The position numbers and the translations under genes are program-made. Source: Heterohyrax brucei (taxonomy: Eukaryota; Chordata; Mammalia; Hyracoidea; Procaviidae). From it: a stretch of DNA of 64,000 nucleotides. Below the pieces are notes generated by a model, which had not been told where the DNA came from, searched no databases, and saw nothing but the letters and a program-made list of their open reading frames with translations. How positions within the stretch are numbered: position 1 is the first letter of the stretch; each line of letters starts with the position of its first letter. The DNA lies in the NCBI GenBank assembly GCA_028571685.1, contig CM053162.1:5336001-5400000 (forward strand). The letters are read 5' to 3'. Shown here in pieces: positions 33,490 to 44,765 of the stretch.

Positions 33490-34910
33490 GCTATGCAGAA
33501 GTTAAAGTCTGGTTTAAATGTAGAATACTAAGGGGTATAAGGGGGTAGCTGCAAAGCAAAATAACAATGCAATATATTTAAACAAAAAACACAATAAAGA
33601 GTCTCAATAAACACTAAACCAACACTGAAAAAGATGAAGGGTAAACCCATAAAGAAGAATGACTGAGACTAGAATATTAAGATTATCGTAGAAAACATCA
33701 ATAACAATAAAATAAATACATCAAAATGACATCACTAAATACAATATCTATCAATAATTACACTGAATGTAAATGCACTGAGCACTCTACTAAAGAGACA
33801 GCAAGTGACATCCTGGATCAACAGACAGTATTTGTCTATTTGTTGCTGACAAGAAACACACCTTAGACTCAAAGATGTGAACAAATTGAAAATCAAAGGA
33901 TGGAAAAATATATACCAAGCCAATAACATACAAAGAAGAGCAGGAGTGGCAATATGAATCTCAGATAAAATAGCTTTTAATGTGAAGTCCACCATCATGG
34001 ATAAGGATGGTCATGACTTATTGCTGAAAGGTTCAATACATAAACAGAACATAACAATAGTAAATATCTATGTACCTAATACTAGATCATCTAAATGCAT
34101 TGAACAACACTGACTACATTGAAAACTAAGATAGATCAGTCCACAAGAATAGTTGGAGACTCCAGCACCCCACTTTTAGTAATGGACAGATCATCCAGAA
34201 TAAAAGCTCAGCAAAGATACAGAAGATCTTACACTGACAACTAACTAGACCTCATCAACATATTCAGAACCTTTTATTGACCAGCAAATAAATACACCTT
34301 TTTCTGCAATGCACATGGAACATTTTCCAGAATAGACCATGTGTTAGGACAAGAAACAAGTCTCAACAAAATCCAAACCATTGAATTATTGTAAAACATC
34401 TTCTCAGACCATAAAGCCATAAAACTTGAAATCAATAGGAGAATAAACATAGGTAGAAATTTGAATTCATGGAAACTGAACAACACCATGCTCAAAAAGT
34501 CATTGGTTATAGAAGAAATCAAGGATGAAATAAAGAAGTTTATGGAATCAAATGAGAATGTAAGGCCGTCCTACCAGAAACTATAAGATACAGCAAAAGC
34601 AGTGCTAAGAGGTCAGTTTATCCCTATAAATGTACACATCTGGGAGGATGAAAGGACCTAAACCAAAAAATTAACCCTATACCTTGAACAAGTAGAAAAA
34701 GAGCAAAAGAGGAACACCTCACTCATCAGAAGAAAACAGATAATGAAGATTAGAGCAGAACTAAATGAATTAGAGAATAGAAGAAGAGTTGATAAAATTA
34801 ACAAGCCAAAAGCTGGTTCTTTGAAAAGAACAACACAATTGATAAACCATTGGATAAAATCACAGAAGAAAAACAGGAGGGGAAACAAATAACCCCATTA
34901 AGAAATGAAG
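33490..34910 (+). mobile_element. L1 LINE B, continuation: inter-ORF region and ORF2 endonuclease
   Basis: This aligns with the inter-ORF and endonuclease regions of the other L1 copies (ACATCCTGGATCAACAGACA, ATAGACCATGTGTTAGGACA). Frames are broken by many stops. It ends at 34910 inside ORF2, where the 5' end of L1 D begins. The rest of ORF2 and the 3' UTR of L1 B are not found anywhere in the window. Confidence 0.82.
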
Positions 34911-35976
34911 TGGGGGGGTGGGCAGAGTCAATATGGCAGACTAAACACATGTCTCCCTAAATCCCTCTGGAAACCAAGACCTGAACTGATAATGAAACAG
35001 AGCCTTCTGGACACCTAGTGAGCCCTAGGATGCAGCATAGGGCTGTTAATTTGGACTTCATACCACTGAGCGGAATATCTTCTTACTTTTACTGACTCCC
35101 CTCTTGGTGAGCACGGCCTTTCAAGGATCCAACATAACTCACCATTTTGATTTTTATTTCCTCTGTCTTGGCCATTGGGCGAAGCTGGTACTTGACTAGA
35201 TGCTGGTCTTGGGTGCACTGCTGGTGGGATCCGCAGGTGAGGTTGCCATGTTTTGGGGAGCCTGGCTTTGGACTCTGCACATCTCAGCACCTTTGGGCTC
35301 TCTGCCTCCACCATATAGAGGCCGGTGCTGAGGCAGGTGGCCAACTTGTGCGGGGTGTGGAGACAACCATGCAGAGGTCCCAGCTTGATTTAGTTCCTAG
35401 GCTGGGAGGTAGCGCCTGCCTGGGGGAGAGTGCTTTTCTGGCAGAAAATCAGTATTTTACACAGTGTCATCTACAGCTAGGGCCCAGTAACGGAGGCTAA
35501 GGACTGTGTGTATCTCAGCACCTTTGGCCTCTCTTTCTGCCTCCGATGTACAGTAACCTGGAACCAGCCAGCTGTTGAACTTGTGTGGGACACAATCTTG
35601 TTCCATTGGGAGGCAGAGGTACCCTTATGGAGGTCTCAGCTGGACCTAAATCTTGATCTGAGAGGCAGTGTCTGCCCAGAGCACAGCACTTTTCCAGCAG
35701 AAGAGCAGAATTCTACACAGTGTCACCTACAACTGGGGCCCGACAGCAGAGACCAGCAGGGCAGTAGCCTTTTTGTATTTTGAGCTAGTTTATAACATCT
35801 GGGGTTCAATATAGAGGTGCTTACTTTGTCAGCTGGGAAGAGGGACCTATACACCTGAAAACCTGACTGACTTTGGAAGTTGTCTGACACCTTTCACCTG
35901 TTATTTTAAGATGGCCTAGAGAAATAACTGTGGTCCATCCTCACAGCATCTCTCCCTGCCTCCATTGACTCACACA

Positions 35977-36862
35977 ATGCCCCCAAAGCAACAAACTATA
36001 GAGACAAGCATAACAAAGAACTCACATGTGGCTTCAGAAGGCCTCCAAAAGAAAGCGCCTAAGAACTTCCCAGACAAAGAAGCTTTTCTGAAACTATTGG
36101 AAGGTGAATACAAAACAATTAAATATAGAGCCCGTCTAGAAATTATTCAAAATGTAGCACAGCAAAATGAAAAATTAAGCAAGCTATTCGATCTGATGGA
36201 ACACCAGTAATCTGAAATCCAACAGATCAAGAACAAAATCAAAGAGATAGAAATTTCAATTCAAAGCCAAGAAAACAGAATGGAACAAATGGAATAGACT
36301 TTCTGATTTGGAAGACAGAGCTACTGACTCTAGCACCTATGAGGAGAAATCAGAAAAAATAAACAAGAAAAATGAAGAAGCATTTAGAAGCATGTGGGAC
36401 TCTAATAAGAGGAAAAATCTATGATTAATTGGAGTTCCTGAACAGGGCGAGACACCTGAGAACACATAGAGTATTGTTGCTGAGCTGCTGACAGAAAACT
36501 TCCCAGAGATTATGAAAGAATAGAATGTAGATATCCAAGATACATTTTGAGTGCCTCTCAATATAGATCTCAAAAGAAAGATTCTAAGACATGTTATAAT
36601 CAAGCTAAACAAACTGAAACATATGCAGAAACTCTCAAAGGCAGCAAGACTCAAAGCAAAGCTAACATTCACAGGGAAACCCTGTAGGCTTTCAACAGGT
36701 TTCTCAGCAAAAGCAATGCTGGCATGGAGAGAGTGGCATGATACATTTAAAGCCTTGAAGGAGAACTTCCAAATAAGAATTCTATACCCTGCAAAACTAT
36801 CTTTCAAATATGAAAGTGAAATGAAGGCATTAACAGATAAACAAAATTTCAAGACTTTGTAA
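35977..36862 (+). pseudogene. L1 ORF1 (RNA-binding protein), broken
   Basis: The N-terminal frame (MPPKQQTIETSITKN ... NEKLSKLFDLMEHQ) runs to a stop at 36210. The C-terminal domain appears at 36551-36862 with AKLTFTGKPCRLSTGFSAK, then FQIRILYPAKLSFKYES and MKALTDKQNFKTL, which match the conserved end of L1 ORF1p (the YPAKLSF and TDKQ motifs). Frames between are disrupted. In an intact element this protein binds L1 RNA as a coiled-coil trimer. Confidence 0.8.
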
Positions 36863-37360
36863 AAAAACAAACCAAAGCTACAAGAAATATGGAAAGAAGC
36901 TCTTGGCTTTGGCTTAGAAGAGCAAAACCACTAACTTTATATTTTAGAAGAAAATACAGAACACATCACCCAGAATCCTACTCAGGGAAGGCTCCAAACT
37001 CAATCAAAGCTGTAATAGTGAAAGAAATAATCCAGTGATGATGTCATGAAAACTATGATGTCATCATATTAAAAAGAGGGATGTACTACAGTCGATATAA
37101 TCCTTCCAGATGGAGAGGAAGTTGATAAGAATGGTAGTAATTGAAATTGGGTTTATACGTAGTTTCTTAAGGGGGATCATAAGGGCAGCCACTAAGCACA
37201 ATAAAGATGCAACACATCAAGTTAAGAAACGTAATACAGGAGTCTCAACAACCACAAAACCAACCCTTAAAAAGGTGAAAAATCAACTCACAAAGAATGT
37301 CCCAGAACAGATTAATAAGAACAACAGCGAAAACATCAACACAAAAATAAACATATTGTA

Positions 37361-40135
37361 ATGGCAGCACTGAACAGATACCTATCAATAGTCATATTGA
37401 ATGTGAATGGACTGAACACTCCAATAAAGAGACATCAAGTGACATCTTGGATCAAAAGACACAACCCATCCATATCTTGCCCACAAGAAACTCACCTTAG
37501 ACTTAAAAGTATGAAGAAACTGAAAGTTAAAGGATGGAAGAATATATATCAAGGTAACACTGAACAAAGAAGAGCAGTGGTGGCAATTTTAATCTCAGAG
37601 AAAATAGATTTTAATGGAAAATCTACCATTGTGGACAAGGATGGACAGTATTCATTGCTGAAAGGTTCGATGCACAAACAGGGCTTAACAATATTAACTA
37701 TTTATGCACCTAATGTTAGAGTATCTAAATACATTGAAGAAACACTGACTACACTCAAAAATGACAGATCACTCCACAACGATAATGGGAGACTTCAACA
37801 CTTCATTGTCAATATTGGACAGATTGTCTAGAAAAAAGCTCAATAAAAACACAGAAGACCTTATTGTCAATATTAACCAACTAGATCTCACTGACATATT
37901 CAGAACTTTCTATCCAGCAACAGACAACTTCACCTTCTTCTCAAGTGTACATGAAACATTCTCCAGAATAGACCATGTGTTACTACATACAGCAATTCTC
38001 AACAAAATCCATACCATTGAATTAATGTAAAGCATCTTCTCAGATCATAAAGCCATAAAAGTTGAAATCAATAGCAGAAAAAAACATAGAAAGTGGAACT
38101 CCTGGAAACTGAACAACCCTTGCTCAAAAAACCATGGGTTATAGGGCTTATGGATTCCAACGAGAATGAAAACACTTCCTACCAGAACCTGTTGGATATA
38201 GCCAAAGCAGTGCTCAGAGGTCAGTTTATCTCCATGAGTGCACACATCTGGAACGAAGAAAGAAACCAAACCAAAGAACTAACCTACAGCTTGAACAAGT
38301 AGAGAGAGAACAACAGAAGAAAGCACCAGAAGAAAGCAAATCATAAAGATTAGAGCAGAACTAAGTGAATTAGAAAATAGAAGAACAATGGAAAAAACTG
38401 AGAAGAACAAAAGCTGTTTTTTGGAAGAGATTAACAAAATTGACAAACCATTGGCTAAACTTACTAAAGAAAAACGGGAAAGGAAACAAATAAGCCAAAC
38501 AAAAAATGATAGGGGAGTTGTCACGACAGATCCAACAGAAGTAAAAAATATCATAACAGAATACTATGAAAGACTGTATTCTAATAAATCTGAAAACCTA
38601 GAGAAAATGGACGAATTCCTTGGATCAAAAGACACAACCCATCCACATGTTGTCTACAAGAAACTCAAGACTTAACAGTACGAACAAACTCAAAATTAAA
38701 GGGTGAAAGAATATATATCAAGCTAACAATCAACAAAGAAGAGCAGGAGTGGCAAGTCTAATCTCAGATAAAATAGATTTTAATGTAAAACCCACCATCG
38801 TGGACAAGGATGGACAGTATTCATTGCTGATATACGTATGTCAGAACATTGTACTAGATGTTCTAGCCAGAGCACTTAAACAAGACCAAGAAATAAAGGG
38901 CATCTACATCAACAAAGAAGTAAAAATCTTCCTGTTTGCAGATGATGTGATTGTATACACAGAGAATCCTAAAGAATCCATAAGTAAACTACTCCAACTG
39001 ATAGAAGAGTTCAGCAAAGTCTCAGGATACAAGGTAAAAATAAGTAAATCAGTAGGATTCCTTTATACCAACAATGAAATTATAAAGGAAGAAATCACCA
39101 AATCAATACGATTTACTATAGCCTCTGAGAAGATAAAGTACCTAGGATTTAATCTAACCAGAGAAATAACAGACCTTTACAGAACAACAAGCCCTTACTA
39201 CAAGAAACCAGCAGAGACTTATACAAATGGAGAAACTTACCCTGCTCATGGATAGAAATACTTAACATTTGTGAAAATGTCTACTTTGCCCAAAGCAATC
39301 TACTTATATAATGCAATCCCAATACAAATTCCAGTGACATTTTTTAATGTGATGGAGAAACAAATAACCCACTTTGGAAACGGAAGAAGCTCTGGATAAG
39401 TAAAGCACTACTGAATAAAAAGAACACATTGGTAGGCCTCTCACTACCCAACCTTAGAACCCATCACACACCACAGTAGTCAAAACGTCCTGGTATTGGT
39501 ACAAAAAGAGACAGATAGATCAATGGAACAAAACTGAGACCCCAGAGATGACACCATCTTCCTATGAACAGCTGCTATTCGACAAAGGCTTAAGACATTA
39601 AACTGCATAAAAAACAATCTTCTCAACAAATGGTGCTGGCTAAATTGGATAGCCATCAGCACTAAATTAAAACAAGACCTTTAACTTATACCTTATTAAA
39701 AAACCAACCTGAGCTGGATAAAAAACCTAAATATCAAATGTAAAACAACAAAGCTCATCCAAGAAAAAGTAGACACAACAATGGAAGTTTTAACACTCAA
39801 CGTAGACAGACTTCAAAATCTATCAGACAAACCACAAACAACAGAATAGAAAACAGACAAATGGGAACTATTAAGAATCAAAAGCTTTTGCTTGTCCAAA
39901 GACTTTATTAATAGAATTAAAAGTCCACCTACACAATGGGAAAAAGTATTTGGCAACTATATAAAATGTCAATAAGAAAACGGTAAATCATCCAATTAAG
40001 CGATGGGCAAAGGAGATGGACAGACACTTCACTAAAGAGGAGACAGAGGCAGCCAAAAACACGTGTGGACATGCTCACAATCATTAGCTATTAAAGAAAT
40101 GCAAATCAGAACTACAATGAGATACTATCTCACCC
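37361..40135 (+). pseudogene. L1 ORF2 (endonuclease-reverse transcriptase), broken and rearranged
   Basis: The endonuclease N-terminus is open from 37361 (MAALNRYLSIVILNVNGLNT, then PQETHLRLK with the catalytic Glu and LTILTIYAPNVRVSKYIEE). It shifts frame near 37761, where GDFNTSLSIL and SRIDHVLLH (catalytic Asp/His region) continue. Reverse-transcriptase sequence before the palm (EKMDEFLG, 38388-38625) is followed by a duplicated endonuclease piece (38619-38830). It resumes only at VLDVLARALKQDQEIKGI and LFADDVIVYTENPKES, the FADD active-site motif, at about 38850-39255. The finger and early palm (about 1.1 kb) are absent. Downstream there are many stops. Confidence 0.85.
38619..38830 (+). 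repeat. Second copy of an L1 endonuclease segment inside the RT region
   Basis: It corresponds to 37446-37661 over its whole length in the same orientation. Both begin CTTGGATCAAAAGACACAAC and end GGACAGTATTCATTGCTGA, with roughly 15% differences by eye. It sits where about 1.1 kb of ORF2 reverse transcriptase should be. Confidence 0.85.
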
Positions 40136-41495
40136 CAACTGACTAGAAGAGGTTCCTGTTTATGCCTGTTCCCAAGAAAGGTGATCCAACCAAATCTGGA
40201 AATTATTGAATAATATCATTAATATCACATGAAAGTAAAATTTTGCTCAAGATCATTCAAAAAAGACTGCAACAATACAGTGATAGGAAACTGCCAGAAA
40301 TTCAAGCTGGATTCAGAAGAGGATGCAGAACCCAGGACATCATTGCTGATGTCAGATGGATTTTGGCTGAAAACAGATAAGGCCAGAGAGATATTTACCT
40401 GTGTATCATAGACTGTGCAAAGGCATTCAATTTTGTGGATCATAACAAATTATATATAACATTGAGGAGAATGAGAATTCCAGAACACTTAATTGTGCTC
40501 TTAAGGAATCTGTGTGTGGATCAAGGGGCATTCATGCGAACAGAACAATGGGACTCTGCACAGTTTAAAGTCAAGGAAGGTGTGCATCAGGGTTGTATCC
40601 TTTCACCATACCTTTTCAATTTGTATGCTGAAAAAACAATCCAAGAAGCTAAACTCTATGCAGAAGAACAAGGCATCAGGGTTGGAGGAAAACTCTTTAA
40701 CAACCTGTGTTATGCAGATGATACCACCTTGCCTCCTGGAAGTGAAGAGGACTTGAAACATACTAATAAAGATGAAAGACCACAGTCTTCAGTACAGGTT
40801 GCAGTTCAATATCAAGAAAACACAAATCCTCGTAACTGGAGCACTAAGCGATATTGTCATAAATGGAGAAAGGCTTGAGCAAGTTTTCAAGGCTTTCATT
40901 TTGCTTGGTTCCACAATCACTGCCCATGGAAGCAGCAGTCAAGAAATCAAAAGATGCATTGCTTTAGGAAGATCTGCTGCAAAGGATCTTTTTAAAATAT
41001 TGAAAAGCAAAGATGTCACTTTGAAGACTAAGGTACACCTGACCCAGGGCATGGTATTTTCAGTCACATCGTACGCACACAAAAGCTGGACAATGAACAA
41101 AGACAGAAGACAAATTGAAGCCTTTGAATGGCGGTGCTGGAGATGAATGTTGAATGTACCATAAGACTGCCACAGGAACAAACAGTTCCCTTCTGGAAGA
41201 AGAACAACTGAAGCGCTCCTGGGAAGCACAGGTGACAAGCGTGTATCTCACATGCTTTGGGCATGCTGTCAGGAGGGATCAGTCCCTGGAGGAAGACATC
41301 ATGCTTGGTAGAGCGGAGGGTCAGCGAAAAAGAGGAAGACCCTCAACAAGATGAGTTGACACAGGGGCTGCAGCAATGTACTTAAGCGTAAAAATGATTG
41401 TGGACATGGCGCAAGACTAGGCAGTGTTTCCTTCTGTTGTTCATAGGATTGCTATGAGACAGAACCTACTTGATGGCACCTAACAACAGCAACAA
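40136..41495 (+). mobile_element. RTE LINE, 3' half
   Basis: It begins in the reverse-transcriptase region (AACTGACTAGAAGAGG, 40137) and runs to the RTE 3' terminus (GATGGCACCTAACAACAGCA, 41474-41493). It has the same orientation as the 5' half at 29085-30422. The L1 D/RTE junction shares CCAAC (40135-40139). Confidence 0.9.
40240..41146 (+). pseudogene. RTE reverse transcriptase C-terminal part, broken
   Basis: Frame 40435-40878 reads DHNKLYITLRRMRIPEHL, then KEGVHQGCILSPYLFNLYAE and LFNNLCYADDTTLPPGSEE, which contains the YADD active-site motif of an RTE reverse transcriptase. Frame 40772-41146 continues with FILLGSTITAHGSSSQEIKR, ALGRSAAKDLFKILKSKDVT and SWTMNKDRRQIEAFEWRCWR, the conserved C-terminal part. 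Frameshifts and stops separate the pieces, and the front of the enzyme is missing. It is not functional. Confidence 0.87.
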
Positions 41496-42049
41496 GAGTA
41501 AAATGTGCAGAATGTCACAGAAAGTCAGACGTTAGATCCATAAAGCTGTTCTAGTAATCATGGCTTTATCACGTGGGCTATTTTATTTTGACAAGCGTTT
41601 ATTGGACTTCTGCTGCAGAAGAGTCACAAAGTACTTTTTCCCCCATTCTAAATACATTTTGAAACTTTTCTTGCATCCAATTGTAATTAAAAAGTTCAGT
41701 GTTCACTTATTCATTTTACAAATACATAATCATTTGTATTGTTAAAAGTAATATTGAGCCGATAATAGAAATTGATTGATTGATTTTCAAATCAGGGTTA
41801 ACATTTTGACTAGGGCATCAACAATGTCCCAAAGATGAGATAATCTCTAGACTTATACCCAGTCATATTGACATTGTCATGGAAAAGGCCAGAACAGAAA
41901 CGATAAACATTTCTGATCAGGACTGCATATGGCATTGCCTTGAAGAACAATTAAAATAATTACTGACTTACTTTGGTAAAGGGAAAGACAAAACACAATA
42001 TAGGACAAATCAGCACAACTTAGCAAAATCCTAGAATCTCCCTAGACAT
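41496..42049. other. OPCML: Intronic sequence, nothing recognised
   Basis: This is the right flank of the retrotransposon nest. Neither the end of L1 B nor that of L1 D is found here. Confidence 0.4.
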
Positions 42050-42872
42050 ATACAAAAATGTTAAGGGAACCAGTAACTAGGGCTGAAGGCTAGAGACTAT
42101 GGTCTTAGGAGACATTTAGGTCCATTGGTGTAACAGACTACATAAGGAAAATTTCTATATAGTACTTTGTTGAATAACACATGGTGTCTTAAAAGCTTAC
42201 CAGTGGCTACCTAAGGTACATCTATATTGGTTCCATTCCATCCAAAGCCAAGGAGAGTGAAGAAAACCAAAGACAGAAGGAAAATACTAGTCAAAAGGAC
42301 TAATGGGCCACGTGAGCCACAGCCTCCACCATCCTGATCTCAGAATAACTGGATGGTGTCCACCTATTACTGCTTACCACTCTGATCAGAATCACAATAG
42401 AGTGTCCTGGAAAGAGCAGGAGAAAAAATGTAGAAAAAAAATTCAAATTCACAGTAAAAGACCAGGCTTACTGGTCTGACAGAAACTGGAGGACCCTCCA
42501 AGACTATGGCCCCTGAACACCCTGTTAACTCAGAACTGAAGCCACTCCCCAGTCTACCATTCAGCCAAAGATTAGACAGGCCTATTAAACAAACAATAAC
42601 ACACATGAAGAACACACTTCTTAGTTCAATCAAATATATGATACTAAGTGGGCAACATCTGTCCAAAAGCAGATAAGAAAACAGAAAGGGATAGGAAACC
42701 TGAATGAACGGACAAGGGGAATCCAGGGCACAAAGCAAAAGAGGGAGAGTGCTGACACATTGCAGGGATTGCAAACGATGTCACAAAACAATTTCTGTAT
42801 AAATTTTTGAATAAGAAGTTAATTTTCTCTGTAAACTTTCAAATAAAGCACAATAAAATTAAACAATAATGA
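42050..42872 (+). mobile_element. L1 LINE 3' UTR, 5'-truncated copy
   Basis: Recognised from memory as an elephant-type L1 3' UTR: GGTGTAACAGACTACATAAG, GTGTCTTAAAAGCTTACCAG, ACCAGGCTTACTGGTCTGAC, GCCAAAGATTAGACAGGCC, and an end with AAAGCACAATAAAATTAAAC. It contains no coding sequence. The minus-strand open frame at 42367-42774 is a by-product of it. It is the last LINE before the OPCML exons. Confidence 0.75.
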
Positions 42873-43544
42873 TTACTGATTTACCTTAAAATTCTTCAAA
42901 AGACCACAGTGCCCAAGGCAAAACAGTCTTATTGTTTCATACAGATCTTTGTTTTGACTCAAAGGTGACTTTTAAAAACCAGTTTCTTCAAGACTCAAGA
43001 TTCAAAAGGACAACTCAGGGCAAATGCCCTCAGTGGATCATTCCAATTTAAGAAATCCAGAAATGTAGATTCTAGAAAACTAAAAGGATTTCTCAGTATA
43101 GTTTGCCTAAAAAACACATTTCTGCATACTAAAATATTGAAATGTTGTCCATAGTAACATATATATGCTAAGATCATTGTGACTTTTTATTACATTGCTG
43201 ATCATGACAAATCTTTTTAACATATCACAATTTAGTAATGTGTTGGGGTGTTTCACATGTAATCCAAAGAATATTCATGTAAGAAAAAGTAATGATATCT
43301 CTTTACTGAATGACCTAAGCAAGTTAAACAGACTTGACGACAAATACATTGAGCTAGGACACAAGCAGGGAATTATTTCTTGAAATTCCAGGCCTTTTGA
43401 CCAAGATGGTGTCTTATATCTTCAACTAGAATTCAAACTGCATTTGCACAGCTTTTCCTATTCCTTTTCCAAAAGACGAGAGTATTTTCTTGTCTATGAT
43501 TCCACAGTTTCTTGATTACTTTTTTTCTTTTTATTACTTCCCAG
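42873..43544. other. OPCML: Intron directly upstream of the OPCML Ig2 exon
   Basis: AT-rich single-copy intron ending in a long pyrimidine tract (43510-43542) and the AG acceptor of the exon at 43545. Confidence 0.6.
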
Positions 43545-43682
43545 AAGGTCAGGGCTTTGTGAGCGAGGATGAGTACCTGGAGATATCTGACATCAAACGT
43601 GACCAGTCTGGGGAATACGAGTGCAGTGCCTTGAATGACGTTGCTGCACCTGATGTGCGGAAAGTAAAAATCACTGTAAACT
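43545..43682 (+). CDS. OPCML: OPCML exon: C-terminal half of Ig domain 2
   Basis: OPCML is a GPI-anchored neuronal cell-surface protein of the IgLON family with three Ig domains; it takes part in homophilic and heterophilic adhesion. This 138-bp exon follows a strong polypyrimidine tract and AG at 43543-43544 and ends at a GTAAGT donor (43683). It starts with two bases that complete a codon from the upstream exon and ends with one base (T) that joins the next exon to make Tyr. The translation runs from [14 protein letters not shown] to KVKITVN. It contains D-x-x-G-x-Y-x-C (DQSGEYEC), the F-strand signature with the Ig2 disulfide cysteine. [15 protein letters not shown] and [10 protein letters not shown] match OPCML as I recall it better than neurotrimin, LSAMP or NEGR1. 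The exon carrying the first half of Ig2 was not found in the window, so the gene is 5' partial here. Confidence 0.96.
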
Positions 43683-44102
43683 GTAAGTTGACCTGCTGTC
43701 TGGGAGTTCCAGGGAAAGAGGGTATAGGGATAGAGAGAACAAGCTGACAATGCCAAAGCTGTTTGCTGAAAGGTTGAAATTATTGCCAGCAGAATAACAT
43801 TTTATCAGATAGCTTTGCCTTGTCAATCATCCCCCTGCCATTTGTCCCTAGAATCCTCCCATGATTTTCAGTGCTTTCAGCTGATGGGAAGAATTATTGA
43901 TGTTGAGTTGGATTGAAAGTCTGGGAAAGATGGCTGAGGTTAATGCAATATCTTCAAATAATAAGTTCTTTTTCCTAAAATAAATGATTATTTAAATGAG
44001 AGAAATGTATCCCAAGAAGTCCATTCACACTGCAGGTGACTGAATGTACCTTCTAGCGATCTCAGAGAACACTCTTCATGTTTATTGATTTTTTCCTCAT
44101 AG
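43683..44102 (+). other. OPCML: OPCML intron (420 bp)
   Basis: GTAAGT to TCATAG, free of recognised repeats. Confidence 0.85.
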
Positions 44103-44223
44103 ACCCCCCCTATATCTCAAAAGCCAAGAACACCGGTGTCTCAGTTGGTCAGAAGGGCATCTTGAGCTGTGAGGCCTCTGCAGTACCCATGGCTGAATTT
44201 CAGTGGTTCAAGGAAGATACCAG
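44103..44223 (+). CDS. OPCML: OPCML exon: first half of Ig domain 3
   Basis: This 121-bp exon lies between an AG at 44101-44102, after a T-rich tract, and a GT donor at 44224 (GTACCT, a non-optimal donor). With the split codon from the previous exon it reads [17 protein letters not shown], then [13 protein letters not shown] and [10 protein letters not shown], and ends with AG of an Arg codon. The Cys in LSCEAS is the B-strand cysteine of Ig3 and the Trp in FQWFK is the core tryptophan of the C strand. Entry and exit phases match the flanking exons exactly. From memory, the human protein has KEETR where this has KEDTR. The intron before it is only 420 bp (43683-44102). Confidence 0.96.
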
Positions 44224-44454
44224 GTACCTTGGAAATGGAACTAGGGCAGCTCTGAGTGGGACTGATGAATTGTTCCTCATATGAAAAAGGATGACAAAAT
44301 AAAGGAGAGAGAGAAGGCAAAATCAAGATGCTTTACAACCTCCATTGTAATGGAGTCTCGTTTTAGAACTAGAAAAGAAACAGCAACACCTTTGAGTTGA
44401 CTATTTTCTAATCTTGTACACATGTGTGCACAACAATTATCTATACATGGCAGT

Positions 44455-44597
44455 CTTCAATGACTAACACGTTACTGTGGAATTCTATAGTACCTAGTAG
44501 AACTTCCCCATAGGGTTTTCAAAGAGCAGGTGGTGGATTGAACTACCAATGTTCTGGTTAGCAGTCCCACTCTTAACTACTACTCTACCAGGGCTCC
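44455..44597 (-). mobile_element. AfroSINE, antisense (older of two)
   Basis: It runs from diverged body (GAACTTCCCCATAGGGTTTT) to head (CTACTACTCTACCAGGGCTCC). The left edge is approximate. Confidence 0.8.
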
Positions 44598-44611
44598 TTT
44601 TGATGGCTAAA

Positions 44612-44765
44612 CCAAAAACCAAAGTAAGCCTATTGCTACCAAGTCTCTTCTAACTTATAGCTGCCCTATGGGATAGGATACAACTACCTCATAGGATTTC
44701 TGAGAAGCACCTAGTGGATTTGAACTGCCAACCACAGCTGCTAACTACTACACTACCAGGGCTCC
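44612..44765 (-). mobile_element. AfroSINE, antisense, with 14-bp target-site duplication
   Basis: It reads from CCAAAAACCAAAGTAAGCC to CTACACTACCAGGGCTCC. It is flanked by TTTTGATGGCTAAA (44598-44611) and TTTTGATGACTAAA (44766-44779), 13 of 14 bases identical. It inserted immediately beside the older antisense copy. Confidence 0.9.

Larger units (their letters stand above)
34911..40135 (+). mobile_element. L1 LINE D, 5' end to late ORF2
   Basis: It starts at the L1 5' terminus (a G run and GTCAATATGGCAGACTAAAC) inside the ORF2 of L1 B. It has a 1-kb 5' UTR, ORF1 (about 35977-36862), the inter-ORF region and ORF2 from 37361. It stops abruptly near the end of ORF2 (ACTATCTCACCCCAAC), where RTE sequence follows. 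The 3' UTR and A tail are missing. A segment of the reverse transcriptase is replaced by a second copy of an endonuclease segment (38619-38830). Confidence 0.88.

Noticed and set aside
36337..36870. 177-codon minus-strand open frame resembling a membrane protein
   Set aside because: It is antisense to L1 ORF1; A-rich sense sequence gives Phe/Leu/Ser-rich complements.
37361..39255. Long ORF2 pieces as a possibly active L1
   Set aside because: A frameshift in the endonuclease, loss of the RT finger region, downstream stops and a missing 3' end make it inactive.
42367..42774. 135-codon minus-strand open frame with hydrophobic stretches
   Set aside because: It is the complement of an L1 3' UTR; its hydrophobicity comes from base composition.
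1..43544. Upstream OPCML exons (Ig1 and first half of Ig2)
   Set aside because: I looked for the exon that should precede 43545 on the plus strand, including the residues before VKEGQGF, and found none; it probably lies upstream of the window.
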